Shown here one piece after another: positions 25,648 to 36,997 of a stretch of 64,000 bases of DNA. This DNA comes from Modestobacter sp. DSM 44400. GTDB lineage: Bacteria; Actinomycetota; Actinomycetes; Mycobacteriales; Geodermatophilaceae. The stretch spans positions 62,001 to 126,000 of the forward strand of contig NZ_FNOZ01000006.1 of the NCBI RefSeq assembly GCF_900107175.1, given 5' to 3'. Within the stretch, counting starts at the first letter, position 1. Every line of letters begins with the position of its first letter. The notes under the pieces were generated by a model. The model was not told where the DNA came from. It searched no databases and saw only the letters and a program-made list of their open reading frames with translations. The translations under genes were made by a program, and so were the position numbers.

Positions 25648-26085
25648 ATGCCTCCTGTGCAGATCGTCTTCGACGCCACCGACACCGAGGGGCTGGCCCG
25701 GTTCTGGGCCGCGGCGCTGGCCGACCGCGGCTACCGCGTGCCCGACCCGCCCGACGGCGCCCCCGACTGGCCGACGTGGCTGCGCTCCCAAGGCGTGCCG
25801 GAGGAGGACTGGGCCGCCGGCTTCGCGCTGGAGGAGCACACCGGCACGCAGCCGCGGATCTACTTCCAGCGGGTCCCGGAGGTGAAGTCGGCGAAGAACC
25901 GCGTGCACCTGGACCTGCTGGCCGGCGGCGGCTCCCGGGTGCCGCTGGAAGAGCAGCGCACCCTGGTGGCCGCGGCGGTCGAGCGGCTCACCGCGCTGGG
26001 CGCCACCCTCGTCGAGGAGAAGACGGAGCTGGGCGTGCACTGGGCGGTGCTGTTGGACCCCGAGGGCAACGAGTTCTGCGCCTGA
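25648..26085 (+). CDS. VOC-family glyoxalase-like protein
   Basis: A 145-residue VOC protein with the paired beta-alpha-beta modules VFDATDTEGLARFWAAAL and NRVHLDLLAG, and the closing segment LLDPEGNEFCA. It resembles the actinobacterial glyoxalase-like group of unknown substrate. ATG at 25648 follows AGGA at a good distance; ATG 25639 is a weaker alternative. Convergent with the DUF3037 gene 2 bp away. Confidence 0.85.
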   Translation: MPPVQIVFDATDTEGLARFWAAALADRGYRVPDPPDGAPDWPTWLRSQGVPEEDWAAGFALEEHTGTQPRIYFQRVPEVKSAKNRVHLDLLAGGGSRVPLEEQRTLVAAAVERLTALGATLVEEKTELGVHWAVLLDPEGNEFCA

Positions 26086-26087
26086 CC

Positions 26088-26483
26088 TCAGCCCCCGACC
26101 GGCAGCACCAGCAGCCGGAGCAGCCGGTCGGCCTCCGCGTCCGGGTCGAGAGTCAGCCCGGTGTGCACCGGGCCGGGCTGGACCACGGTGCTGCGCGGGG
26201 CGGTGAGCCAGCGGAACCGGGATCCCAGCGCCTCCCGGCCCGCAGCACCGGCGGCCACCGCGGCGGCGCACACGTCGGCGGCGGCCTGCAGCGCCGCGGT
26301 GATGGCGGCCGGATCGGCGGTGGGGTCCAGGGCGCGCAGCCGGTCGGCGTCCAGGTGCACCCGCGAGCCCAGGTAGTCGCGCTGCCGGCAGTACACCAGC
26401 ACGCCGGCGTTGAGGATCTCCCCGCGCTCCACCCGCGGGACGACCCGCAGCACGGCGTACTCGAAGGTGTCCCTCGATGTCAT
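26088..26483 (-). CDS. DUF3037 protein
   Basis: A 131-residue protein whose N-terminus (FEYAVLRVVPRVERGEILNAGVLVYC) matches the DUF3037 family. It follows a HipA-like kinase gene by 5 bp, a pairing seen in many bacteria and likely functional. No known activity. ATG at 26483; the longer open frame upstream belongs to the antisense of the kinase gene. Confidence 0.85.
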   Translation of the reverse strand: MTSRDTFEYAVLRVVPRVERGEILNAGVLVYCRQRDYLGSRVHLDADRLRALDPTADPAAITAALQAAADVCAAAVAAGAAGREALGSRFRWLTAPRSTVVQPGPVHTGLTLDPDAEADRLLRLLVLPVGG

Positions 26484-26488
26484 AGCCC

Positions 26489-27346
26489 TCACCGCTGGCT
26501 GATCCCCTCCGGCGGCGGCGGCCCCAGCCAGGCGGGCCGGTTCTGCCCGCGCGGCGCGGTGCGCCGTCCGGCGGCGCCGGTGGCGACCGCGGCGACCAGC
26601 CCGGGGAACCAGGAGTCGCGGGCGGCGAGCCGGGCCAGCAGCTGCTCTGCGTACCGCGCCCGGACGTCGTCGGCCGGCTCGTCGGGCGTGGGGCCCTCGA
26701 GCCAGGCGTCGGGCACCAGTGCCAGCACCTCGGTGAGCAGCGGGCGGGTGACCCGGCCGGCAAGCGCCGCGTCGGCGGCGGGGACGTCGGGGTCGCACTC
26801 GATCAACGCGTGCTGCGAGGCGTCGTAGGGCCGGGCCACCGCGGCCGGGGCGCCGGGCCAGTTGTGGTGGAAGGTCAGCGTCGCGCCGTGGTCGATCAGC
26901 TGAAGCCAGCCGTGCCAGAACAGCATGTTGGGGTTCCGCCACGAGCGGTCGACGTTGCCGACCAGCGCGTCGAACCACAGCACCCGGCCGGCCAGCTCAC
27001 CGGTCACCTCGGCAACGCCGGCCTCGAAGTCCAGCGCGCCGGGCAGATAGTCCATCCCCAGGTTGACGCCGGCGGAGTTCCGCAGCAGCTCCTGGACCTC
27101 CTGGTCCGGCTCCCCCACCGCGAGCTCCGGGGCGACGTCCACGGTGACCAGCGCCGGGACCGGTAGGTCCAGCCGGCGGGCCAGCTCACCACAGACGACC
27201 TCGGCGGCGAGCACCTTCACTCCCTGGCCGGCCGCACGCCACTTGACCACGTACGTGCCCAGGTCGTCGGCCTCCATGAGCCCGGGCAGCGAGCCGCCCT
27301 CACGCAGCGGCGTGACGTAGCGGGTTGCGGTAACAGCGGGCAGCAC
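26489..27346 (-). CDS. HipA-like kinase
   Basis: A 285-residue protein with a HipA-like protein-kinase fold: the catalytic loop FDALVGNVDRSWRNPN and the metal-binding LIDHGATL are clear, as is the ATP-lysine region YVVKWRAAGQ. It is shorter than classical HipA and lacks the HipA N-terminal domain. No HipB-type antitoxin is adjacent; instead the DUF3037 gene follows. Could phosphorylate a protein target; substrate unknown. Confidence 0.85.
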   Translation of the reverse strand: MLPAVTATRYVTPLREGGSLPGLMEADDLGTYVVKWRAAGQGVKVLAAEVVCGELARRLDLPVPALVTVDVAPELAVGEPDQEVQELLRNSAGVNLGMDYLPGALDFEAGVAEVTGELAGRVLWFDALVGNVDRSWRNPNMLFWHGWLQLIDHGATLTFHHNWPGAPAAVARPYDASQHALIECDPDVPAADAALAGRVTRPLLTEVLALVPDAWLEGPTPDEPADDVRARYAEQLLARLAARDSWFPGLVAAVATGAAGRRTAPRGQNRPAWLGPPPPEGISQR

Positions 27347-27391
27347 AGTGCGGTGACCCTACCGGCGCACGACGCCGACACCGGAGAGACT

Positions 27392-27943
27392 GTGCGTGTG
27401 GGACTCCTCCGCCGGACCACCCTGGCCCAGCTCGCCGACGCGCCGTTCACCTATCCGGAGGTCGGCCGGACCCGGGACGGCGACCTGCCGACCGGCTACG
27501 ACCACGTCGACCGGGCGGCAGTGGTGGGCACCGGCCGGGCGGCCTTCGACCGCGCGGCCACCGCGGTGTTCGGCTGGTGCGCCCAGCGTGGCGCCGGGCT
27601 GCGCGTGCAGGCCAGCGGCCCGGCCGGCACGCCGGGCACCGTCGTCCTGATGACGGCAGGACTGCGCCGGCTGGGCCTGGACATCCCCTGCCGGGTGGTC
27701 TGGGTGGTCGACGAGTCCGACCGGCGGGGGTTCGGCTACGGCACCCTGCCTGGCCACCCGGAGAGCGGCGAGGAGTCCTTCGTGGTCTCGGTGCAGCCCA
27801 ACGGCGACGTCGTCTACGAGCTGCGGGCCTTCTCCCGGCTGGCCACGCCGCTGTCCAGGCTGGGTGCGCCGGTCAGCCGCCGGGTGCAGTCCGCCGCGCT
27901 GGACCGGTACGTCGCCGCGATCCGCCGGGCGGCCTCGGGCTGA
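27392..27943 (+). CDS. DUF1990 protein
   Basis: A 183-residue protein of the DUF1990 family: GYDHVDRAAVVGTGRAAFDRA, FGYGTLPGHPESGEESFVV and the final YVAAIRRA are characteristic. Function unknown; the fold is predicted to be SRPBCC-like. GTG at 27392 follows GGAGAG; an earlier GTG at 27353 is possible but sits close to the divergent kinase start. Confidence 0.85.
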   Translation: MRVGLLRRTTLAQLADAPFTYPEVGRTRDGDLPTGYDHVDRAAVVGTGRAAFDRAATAVFGWCAQRGAGLRVQASGPAGTPGTVVLMTAGLRRLGLDIPCRVVWVVDESDRRGFGYGTLPGHPESGEESFVVSVQPNGDVVYELRAFSRLATPLSRLGAPVSRRVQSAALDRYVAAIRRAASG

Positions 27944-27954
27944 CCCGCCGCGGG

Positions 27955-28770
27955 TCAGGTGTCGGCGCCGGCCTCGGCCCGTTCCTCCTTGATCAGCTCT
28001 TTGCTGCGCACCAGCCGCAGCAGGGTGACCACCAGCAGGCCACCCGCCATGTTCAGCAGCGCCGTGTACCAGAACCAGGCGACCCAGTCGCCGTAGCCGA
28101 ACGGCGCGCCGGCGTGCAGCGCCGCGAAGATGATCAGCGAGTCCAGGATCGAGTGGAACAGCTGCAGCCCGGCCAGCACCAGGGCACCGGCGACCGCGGC
28201 GATGGCCTTCGCCGGGTCGGACTCCGTTCCGTGCTGCATCCGGGTCATGAGCGTGATCGCGATGCCGGCGAGGAATGCCAGCGACGCTGACTGCAGGTCC
28301 AGCGGGGCGTCCACGTAGTGCGTGGCACTCTCGATCGCGGTGACCCGTAGGTCCGGGAAGGCGCGCACGACCAGCCACATCATCAGCCAACCGCCGAGCA
28401 GGTTCGCCAGCAGCGTGCCGCTCCACAGCTTGCCCAGCTGGGCCACGCTGGCCCGGCCGGCGACGACCGCGGTGACCGGGACCAGAAAGCCCTCGGTGAA
28501 CAGCTCGCTGCGCGCCAGCAGCAGTGCCAGGAAGCCGACCCCGAACGCGAGGCCGGCGAGCAGGTGGCTGCCGGTCTCGGCGTAGACGGCGAAGAGCAGG
28601 AGGACGCCGATACCCACCTCGAGGCCACCGGCGAATCCGGTGGTCAGCACCTCCCGCCAGGTCCGGTGCAGCCGCTGCGCCCCTTCACTCACGATGGTGT
28701 CGAAGGCCTCCTGCAGCTCGTCCTCGGTCGGCCCCTCGGAGTCCCCCAGCTCATTCCGTGCGCTGTCCAC
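27955..28770 (-). CDS. Formate/nitrite transporter (FNT) family membrane protein
   Basis: A 271-residue integral membrane protein with six hydrophobic helices. FNT landmarks are GFAGGLEVGIGVLLLF, the filter segment SELFTEGFLVPV and GTLLANLLGGWLM. The acidic N-terminus precedes helix 1 by about 45 residues. It may carry formate, nitrite or a related small anion. GTG at 28770 follows AGGAGGGG. A sigma-B-type promoter on the minus strand suggests stress control together with the divergent catalase. Confidence 0.85.
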   Translation of the reverse strand: MDSARNELGDSEGPTEDELQEAFDTIVSEGAQRLHRTWREVLTTGFAGGLEVGIGVLLLFAVYAETGSHLLAGLAFGVGFLALLLARSELFTEGFLVPVTAVVAGRASVAQLGKLWSGTLLANLLGGWLMMWLVVRAFPDLRVTAIESATHYVDAPLDLQSASLAFLAGIAITLMTRMQHGTESDPAKAIAAVAGALVLAGLQLFHSILDSLIIFAALHAGAPFGYGDWVAWFWYTALLNMAGGLLVVTLLRLVRSKELIKEERAEAGADT

Positions 28771-28825
28771 GACCCCTCCTGCCACGACGGCCCGGCTTTC
28801 CGGCAGGCCGCGGTCCGGGGGCGAT

Positions 28826-28850
28826 CTACCCGGACACCGGGAGTCCACAC
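28826..28850 (-). promoter_or_regulatory. Sigma-B-type promoter of the FNT gene
   Basis: On the minus strand: GTGT (28850-28847), 15-base spacer, GGGTAG (28831-28826), 56 bases before the GTG start. Same pattern as for katE and csbD. Confidence 0.6.
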
Positions 28851-28955
28851 GGCCCGACCACCCCGGCACCCAACCGTCCCGGCGCGGCGGCGGCACGACG
28901 CCGGGGTCGGCCGCCGACCGACACCCGACGGCGCCTGCGCGGTGCGACCGGCAGC

Positions 28956-28980
28956 GTGTCGATGGCCGCGCGTCGGGTAG
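28956..28980 (+). promoter_or_regulatory. Sigma-B-type promoter of katE
   Basis: GTGT (28956-28959), 15-base spacer, GGGTAG (28975-28980), 42 bases before the catalase ATG. Confidence 0.6.
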
Positions 28981-29021
28981 CGCCCAACCGATCGCGCGCC
29001 CCCCAGCACCCGGAGAACCCC

Positions 29022-31133
29022 ATGTCCCCGCAGCGCCAGCCCGACCAGTCCGCACCGAAGACCGTCAGCCCCACGGGCGTGGCGTACGACGGCCCGAAAG
29101 AGGGACGTGACCCGCGCGCCCAGGCCGGGGAGTTCCTGACGTCGGCCCAGGGCGTGCGCATCCCTGACACCGACCACTCGCTCAAGGCCGGTCGCCGGGG
29201 CCCCGTGCTGCTGGAGGACTTCCACCTCCGCGAGAAGATCATGCACTTCGACCACGAGCGGATCCCGGAGCGCGTGGTGCACGCCCGCGGCGCCGGGGCG
29301 CACGGCGTCTTCACCGCCTACGGCGCCGCCGCCTCGGTCACCAGGGCCGCCGTGCTCGCCGAGGAGGGCCTGGAGACGCCGGTCTTCGTCCGGTTCTCCA
29401 CCGTGCTGGGCTCGCGGGGGTCGGCCGACACGGCGCGGGACACCCGCGGGTTCGCGACGAAGTTCTACACGAAGGAGGGGACCTGGGACCTGGTCGGCAA
29501 CAACATGCCGGTCTTCTTCATCCAGGACGCGATCAAGTTCCCCGACATCATCCACGCCGGCAAACCGCACCCGGACCGCGAGATCCCCCAGGCGCAGTCC
29601 GCGCACGACACGTTCTGGGACTTCGTCACCCTGCACACCGAGGCCACCCACCACACGATCTGGAACATGAGCGACCGGGGCATCCCGCGCTCCTTCCGGA
29701 TGATGGAGGGGTTCGGCGTCCACACCTTCCGGCTCGTGGACGCCGACGGGAACACCTCGCTGGTCAAGTTCCACTGGAAGCCGAAGCTCGGCGTGCACTC
29801 CCTGATCTGGGAGGAGGCGCAGATCGCCGCCGGCGTCGACCCCGACTTCCACCGGCGGGACCTCTACGACGCCATCGAGGCCGGCGCCTTCCCGGAGTGG
29901 GAGCTCGGCATCCAGGTCATGCCCGACACCGACGAGGAGACCTTCGAGGGCATCGACCTGCTCGACCCGACGAAGCTCGTCCCGGAGGAGCTCTGCCCGG
30001 TGCAGCCGATCGGGAAGCTGGTGCTCAACGGCAACCCGACCAACTTCTTCGCCGAGACCGAGCAGGTCGCGTTCCACACCGGGCACGTCGTCCCGGGCAT
30101 CGAGTTCACCAACGACCCCCTGCTGCAGGGGCGCAACTTCTCCTACCTGGACACCCAACTCACCCGGCTCGGCGGCCCGAACTTCGCCCAGATCCCGATC
30201 AACCGGCCGCACGCGCCGGTGAACGACAACTCGCGCGACGGCTTCCACCAGGCGGCCGTGCACGAGGGGCTGGCGCCGTACAAGCCCAACAGCGTGGACG
30301 GCGACTCCCCCGCCGTCGCCGACGCCGCGCACGGCGGATACGTCAACGTGCCGCGGAAGGTCGAGGGCGAGGTGGTGCGCGGCGCCGCCGCGTCTTTCGA
30401 CGACCACTTCTCACACGCGGCGCTGTTCTACGCCAGCCTGTCCGACCTCGAGAAGCGGCACACCGCCGAGGCCTACACCTTCGAGCTCGGCAAGGTCTAC
30501 GAGCAGGCGATCAAGGAGCGCGCGCTCACCGTGCTCGCGAAGATCGACACCGGCCTGTGCGCCCAGGTCGCCGCCGGGCTCGGCCTGCCTGCGCCGTCCG
30601 GCACGCCGGCCGAGCACCTCGCACCGTCGCCGGCGCTCCGCCAGATCACCGACGTTCCCTTCCCGATCACCGGTCGCCTCGTGGGCGTCGTAGCCGGTCC
30701 GGACGCCGACCTGGCCGGCATCGCCGCGCTGCGGACGGCGCTGGAGGCCGAGGGGGCCATGGTCAAGGTGATCGCCCCGGTCGGCGGGAAACTCGGCTCG
30801 GGCACGGACACCCAGGTCATCGAGCGGACGTTCGTCACCGGCCGCTCGATCGAGTTCGACGCGGTGGTCGTGGCCGACGGCGCGCCCAAGGACAACGACC
30901 TCAAGGCCGTCGTCCTGCTGCAGGAGGCGTTCCGCCAGCTGAAGGCGTTCGGCAGCTGGGGCGACGGCGCCGACGTGCTGACCGCCGCCGGCATCGACAC
31001 GTCGGGGCCCGGCGTGCTCGGCGCGGACAGCGGGGCCGCCCTGGCCGCGGACCTGATCGCCGCGATGGGGATGCACAAGGTGTGGGAGCGGGCGGACCTG
31101 GTGACCGCCTCGGCGGTGCCGCCGGCCGCCTGA
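29022..31133 (+). CDS. katE: Large-subunit catalase
   Basis: A 703-residue clade 2 (HPII-type) heme catalase. The active-site histidine region is [14 protein letters not shown]; the proximal heme region is [18 protein letters not shown] with its tyrosine. The last 150 residues form the DJ-1/glutamine-amidotransferase-like domain typical of large catalases ([17 protein letters not shown]). ATG at 29022; the longer open frame upstream is non-coding. A sigma-B-type promoter lies just upstream and a perfect 15-bp terminator follows. Confidence 0.95.
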   Translation: MSPQRQPDQSAPKTVSPTGVAYDGPKEGRDPRAQAGEFLTSAQGVRIPDTDHSLKAGRRGPVLLEDFHLREKIMHFDHERIPERVVHARGAGAHGVFTAYGAAASVTRAAVLAEEGLETPVFVRFSTVLGSRGSADTARDTRGFATKFYTKEGTWDLVGNNMPVFFIQDAIKFPDIIHAGKPHPDREIPQAQSAHDTFWDFVTLHTEATHHTIWNMSDRGIPRSFRMMEGFGVHTFRLVDADGNTSLVKFHWKPKLGVHSLIWEEAQIAAGVDPDFHRRDLYDAIEAGAFPEWELGIQVMPDTDEETFEGIDLLDPTKLVPEELCPVQPIGKLVLNGNPTNFFAETEQVAFHTGHVVPGIEFTNDPLLQGRNFSYLDTQLTRLGGPNFAQIPINRPHAPVNDNSRDGFHQAAVHEGLAPYKPNSVDGDSPAVADAAHGGYVNVPRKVEGEVVRGAAASFDDHFSHAALFYASLSDLEKRHTAEAYTFELGKVYEQAIKERALTVLAKIDTGLCAQVAAGLGLPAPSGTPAEHLAPSPALRQITDVPFPITGRLVGVVAGPDADLAGIAALRTALEAEGAMVKVIAPVGGKLGSGTDTQVIERTFVTGRSIEFDAVVVADGAPKDNDLKAVVLLQEAFRQLKAFGSWGDGADVLTAAGIDTSGPGVLGADSGAALAADLIAAMGMHKVWERADLVTASAVPPAA

Positions 31134-31149
31134 CAGCCGACGGCACGCC

Positions 31150-31189
31150 GTTGAGCAGGACGGGGACGCACTCTCCCGTCCTGCTCAAC
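31150..31189. terminator. Terminator of katE
   Basis: Perfect 15-bp stem (GTTGAGCAGGACGGG at 31150-31164, complement at 31175-31189) with a 10-base loop, 16 bases after the catalase stop. Confidence 0.8.
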
Positions 31190-31345
31190 CCGGACACAGC
31201 CGGAGCGGGTCCACAACGAGTCACCCCTCGCCGTCCGCTCTCCGCGGGTGGGACCGGTCGGCGTCCGGTGCCGGTCCGGATGCCGTCGGCCTCCCTAGCG
31301 TGATCCTCTCGGACCGCGGGCTCGACGTCCCACCCGGAGGCGGCC

Positions 31346-32769
31346 ATGTACCGGCGACTGGCAGTCGTGGGGCGGTGACCGTGGGACTCGTGCCCGGCAC
31401 CGCAGCAGCGGGCCCCGGTTTCGGCGCTCACGCCGAGCCCGCCCCCGGCGCCCCGGGCACCGGCGACCCGTACGTCCTCCTCGACGGCAACGGCGGCTAC
31501 GACGTCGGGCACTACGACCTCGACCTGCGCTACGACCCGGCGACCGACGTCCTCGGCGGGACGGCGATCGCCGCCCAGGCGCTGTCCAGTTCCAACCTCG
31601 ACCTCCGGGGCCTGGACGTCGAGGCGGTGACCGTCGACGACCACGTCGCCACCTGGACCCGGGACGCCGGGGAGCTGACCATCACCCCGCGTCGTGCCCT
31701 GCGGGAGGGCCGCGAGTTCACCACCGTCGTCACCTACAGCGGGGTCCCGCAGACGTTGTACGACGAGTTCGGGGCCAACGGCTTCATTCCCACCGACGAC
31801 GGCGCGATCGTGGCCGGTGAGCCCGACGGTGCCGACACCTGGTTCCCGTCCAACGACCACCCGCTCGACCCCGTCTCCATCGACGTGACGGGCACCGTCC
31901 TGAAGGGCTTGGAAGCGCTGTCCAACGGGGTGCTGCGGGGCCAGTCCACCAGCACGGCTGGACTACCTGGCGCTGCACGCCCACGAGCCGATGGCGACCT
32001 ACCTGGTGACCCTGGCGATCGGCGAGTACGACGTGCACGCCTACGAGGCCGACGGGATCCGTTACTGGGACGCCGTGGACGTCGGCCTGTCCGACCCCAC
32101 CACCGACGGCAGCACCCCGCTGGGCGTGCAGGCGAGCGCGTCCCTGGCCCGCCAGCCGAAGTTTCCTGTCCGAGCACCTCGATCCCTATCCGTTCCGGGC
32201 GGCCGGCGGCATCGTCGACACGCCCCGGAGCCCGGGTTCGCCCTGGAGACCCAGACCCGGTCGTCTACGCAGCCGGCTTCTTCGGCGACCCCGCGTCCGG
32301 CGACCTCGTCGTGGTGCACGAACTGGCCAACCAGTGGACCGGGGACCTGGTCCGGCTGGCCCGCTGGCAGGACATCTGGCTCAACGAGGGCTTCGCCACC
32401 TATGCCGAGTGGCTGTGGGCCGAGCACGAGGACGTGGCCACCGTCCAGGAGCAGTTCGACCAGTTCGCCGCCATCCCCGCCGACGACCCGCTGTGGACGC
32501 TGGCCCCCGGCGACCCCGGTCCGGGCACCGACCAGCTGTTTCGGTGACGCGGTGTACACCGGGGCGCGATGACGCTGCACGCGCTGCAGCTGGCGGTCGG
32601 GGACGACACGATGCTGCGCATCGTCCGGGAGTGGACGTCGTTCTACGCCGGGGAGGCCACCACCACCGAGGACTTCATCGCTCTGTCCGAGGAGGAGTCC
32701 GGGCAGCAGCTCGACGAGCTGTTCCGGATCTGGCTCTACACCCCGGGCAAGCCCGCGGTCCTGGGCTGA
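31346..32769 (+). pseudogene. M1-family aminopeptidase, multiply frameshifted
   Basis: Remnant of a secreted zinc aminopeptidase of about 470 residues. The original start ATG at 31346 follows GGAGG, but a stop or frameshift in the signal peptide follows within 11 codons. The M1 N-terminal domain ([18 protein letters not shown], then WFPSNDHP) continues in another frame; later pieces ([34 protein letters not shown]; the C-terminal part from 32570) occupy further frames. At least five indels are needed to restore one frame. In addition the zinc motif HExxH reads HELAN (Asn codon 32329-32331), so even a repaired enzyme would lack one zinc ligand. Confidence 0.85.
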
Positions 32770-32794
32770 GCTCCCGGCCGGCCCGGCGGCCCGG

Positions 32795-32814
32795 GCGGAC
32801 GGCGTGCCGTCCGC
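32795..32814. terminator. Hairpin next to the oxidoreductase stop
   Basis: GCGGACGG (32795-32802) and CCGTCCGC (32807-32814) pair perfectly around the tetraloop CGTG, directly beside the minus-strand stop codon. May serve both converging genes. Confidence 0.5.
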
Positions 32815-33549
32815 TCAGACCGCCGGGCCGCCGGAGGGGCCGAAGCGCTCCACCCGGATCGCCGCCGGTGCCACGCCCATCCCGACCAGCAGCTGGCTGG
32901 CCGACTCCGCGAACGGCGTCGACCCGCAGACGAGCGCCACCTGGCCGGATTCCCACAGCGGCAACAGGTCCATCGCGGTGAGCCGCGCGGCCGGCCGGAT
33001 GCCGTGCGGCTCTCTCGTGGTCACCACCAGGGCGCCGGCCGCGACGAGCTCGTCGGCGTAGGGCAGCTCGGCCAGCGTGCGGGCCGACACCGCCACCCGC
33101 AGCAGGTCCTCACCGCCGATGTCCCGGGCGTGCCGGACCATCGCCACCAGCGGGACGACGCCGCTGCCGCCGCCGACCAGCAACGCCGGCTCCTCGCCGT
33201 CCCAGACGAACCAGCCGCCGATCGGCCCGCGCACGTCCAGCACGTCCCCGGGCTCGACGACGTCAACGAGGTAGCCGGACACCTCACCTTCGTCCAGCCG
33301 TTCCACGAACAGCTCGACCAGCGGGTCGCCGGGCGCCGAGGCCACCGAGTAGGATCGCTGGGCGGTGTACCCGTCCTCGGCGGTCAGCCGCACCACGTAG
33401 TGCTGACCGGGCAGGTGGTCGACCCGGTCGGCGACGTCCAGCCGGAGCTCCACCGACCGGGCCACCGGACGGCTGACCCCCGCGACCGTCGCGGTCCGCC
33501 AGCCACCGGCCGGTGCCCGCAGCCGCCGTTGCGGCTGGGCGTCAGTCAC
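32815..33549 (-). CDS. Ferredoxin-NADP reductase-type flavin oxidoreductase
   Basis: A 244-residue FAD/NAD(P)-binding protein without an iron-sulfur domain. FAD-binding motif QRSYSVASAP and the NAD-binding GGGSGVVPLVAMV are visible; the C-terminus has CGSTPFAES (nicotinamide site). It overlaps the preceding molybdopterin gene by 8 bp, so the pair is likely a small redox complex in which this protein supplies or accepts electrons. Cytoplasmic; no signal peptide. Confidence 0.88.
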   Translation of the reverse strand: MTDAQPQRRLRAPAGGWRTATVAGVSRPVARSVELRLDVADRVDHLPGQHYVVRLTAEDGYTAQRSYSVASAPGDPLVELFVERLDEGEVSGYLVDVVEPGDVLDVRGPIGGWFVWDGEEPALLVGGGSGVVPLVAMVRHARDIGGEDLLRVAVSARTLAELPYADELVAAGALVVTTREPHGIRPAARLTAMDLLPLWESGQVALVCGSTPFAESASQLLVGMGVAPAAIRVERFGPSGGPAV

Positions 33550-34153
33550 CCTGGTACCGCTGCTGGCGCCACGGGTCGCCGCGGTCGTGGTAGCCGTTTT
33601 GCTCCCAGAAGCCCGGCTGGTCCCGGGCCATCAGGGTCAGCTTGGAGATCCACTTCGCGCTCTTCCAGAAGTACAGGTGCGGGACGAGCAGTCGGACCGG
33701 CCCACCGTGCTCGATCGGCAGCGGCTTGCCGTCGTACTCCCAGACCACCCACGCCTTGCCGCCGGTGACGTCCTCCAGCGGCAGGTTGGTGTTGTAGCCG
33801 GTCTTGGACGTCGCCATCACGAACCGGCCCTCGGGGGTGGGCCGGGCGATGTCCAACAGCGAGTCCACGCTGATCCCGCCGAAGCGCGTGCCGAACTTCG
33901 ACCAGGTGGTGACGCAGTGGATGTCGCCGCGGTACTCGGCCCCCGGCAGCTGGTGCGCCTCGTCCCAGGTCCAGGTGGTCGGCTTCTCCACCTGACCGTC
34001 GACGGTGATGCTCCACGTCTCGGGGCTGATCCGGGGCGTCGGCTCGGCGGTGAGCACCGGCCAGTCGGCTCCGGCGTCGTACTGACCGGGAGGCAGCCGC
34101 GGGTCACGCGGCGCCCGGCTGCGGCCGAGGAAACCTCGGGTGGGTCCTGCCAC
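33542..34153 (-). CDS. Sulfite-oxidase-like molybdopterin oxidoreductase
   Basis: A 203-residue protein of the oxidoreductase molybdopterin-binding family. The molybdenum-ligating cysteine is in DIHCVTTWSKF and the cofactor segment continues to TSKTGYNTNLPLED; HGGPVRLLVPHLYFWKSAKW is the following cofactor-binding stretch. It lacks a Tat signal, so it is probably cytoplasmic. GTG at 34153 follows GGAGAGG. Operon with the flavin reductase. Substrate unknown; members reduce or oxidise sulfur compounds or oxidised methionines. Confidence 0.88.
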   Translation of the reverse strand: MAGPTRGFLGRSRAPRDPRLPPGQYDAGADWPVLTAEPTPRISPETWSITVDGQVEKPTTWTWDEAHQLPGAEYRGDIHCVTTWSKFGTRFGGISVDSLLDIARPTPEGRFVMATSKTGYNTNLPLEDVTGGKAWVVWEYDGKPLPIEHGGPVRLLVPHLYFWKSAKWISKLTLMARDQPGFWEQNGYHDRGDPWRQQRYQGD

Positions 34154-34247
34154 GTCGTCGTCCTCTCCTGGGGGCTGGGCTGATCTCACCCGATCCTGCC
34201 CGGTGTCCTCCGGCGCTGCCTCCTCTCCCCCGGACCAGTGCGTGCGC

Positions 34248-34266
34248 TGAGGCTCGCCTTACATGA
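34248..34266. promoter_or_regulatory. DtxR/IdeR-like box upstream of sdhC
   Basis: TGAGGCTCGCCTTACATGA matches about 14 of 19 positions of the iron-dependent repressor consensus. An overlapping inverted repeat, CTCGCCT/AGGCGAG (34253-34259 and 34266-34272), adds to the symmetry. It lies 60 bases before the sdhC start. Assignment to DtxR/IdeR is tentative. Confidence 0.35.
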
Positions 34267-34325
34267 GGCGAGTCACGCCGCGTTCACCTGGGTATCACCT
34301 GGGCAGTGGGCATACCTTGTTCAGC

Positions 34326-35036
34326 GTGGCGACAGTGACGACGCAGCAGGCTCCACCGAGGGCTCCCAAGACCGGGCGGTTCAGCAGCTCGGTGGTCAAG
34401 AAGGCCGTGATGGCGGTCAGCGGGATCATCATGGTGCTGTTCCTGATCGCGCACATGATCGGCAACCTGCACGTGTTCCAGGGAGCTGAAAGCTTCAACG
34501 ACTACTCCGAGTGGCTCCGGTCCTTCGGTGAGCCGGCGTTCCCGCCGCGCACGCTGCTGACGGCCATCGAGGTCGTGCTGACCATCTCGGTGCTGGCCCA
34601 CATGTGGGCGGCGTACTCGCTGTGGGCCCAGGCGCGCCGCGCCCGCCCGGTGGCCTACGTCAGCAAGAAGCGGGTGCAGCAGAGCTTCGCCTCCCGCACC
34701 CTGCGATGGGGCGGGACGATCATCCTGCTGTTCATCATCTGGCACATCCTGGACATGACGTTCGGGGCGGTGAACCCCGAGGGCACCGACAGCTCGCCCT
34801 ACGACCGGCTCGTGGCCAGCTTCGAGAACATCCCGATCACCCTGTTCTACGTGGTGGCGCTCATCCTGCTCGGCCTGCACCTCCGCCACGGGATCTGGAG
34901 CGCCACGCAGACCCTGGGGCAGACCACCAAGCGCCGGGAGCGGTCGGTCAACGCGATCGCCATCGTCTTCTCGACACTGCTCATCGCCGGCTACCTCGTG
35001 GTCCCGGCGGCCGTCGCATTCGGACTCGTGGACTGA
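34326..35036 (+). CDS. sdhC: Succinate dehydrogenase cytochrome b subunit
   Basis: A 236-residue membrane anchor of the B-type (fused, five-helix) succinate dehydrogenase. Heme-ligand histidines are in [12 protein letters not shown] and HLRHGIWS plus [10 protein letters not shown]. It passes electrons from SdhB to menaquinone. GTG at 34326; the longer frame from 34263 runs over the promoter and was rejected. First gene of sdhCAB. Confidence 0.93.
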   Translation: MATVTTQQAPPRAPKTGRFSSSVVKKAVMAVSGIIMVLFLIAHMIGNLHVFQGAESFNDYSEWLRSFGEPAFPPRTLLTAIEVVLTISVLAHMWAAYSLWAQARRARPVAYVSKKRVQQSFASRTLRWGGTIILLFIIWHILDMTFGAVNPEGTDSSPYDRLVASFENIPITLFYVVALILLGLHLRHGIWSATQTLGQTTKRRERSVNAIAIVFSTLLIAGYLVVPAAVAFGLVD

Positions 35037-35050
35037 GACAGGAGCCCCTG

Positions 35051-36993
<1,943 letters not shown>

Positions 36994-36997
<4 letters not shown>

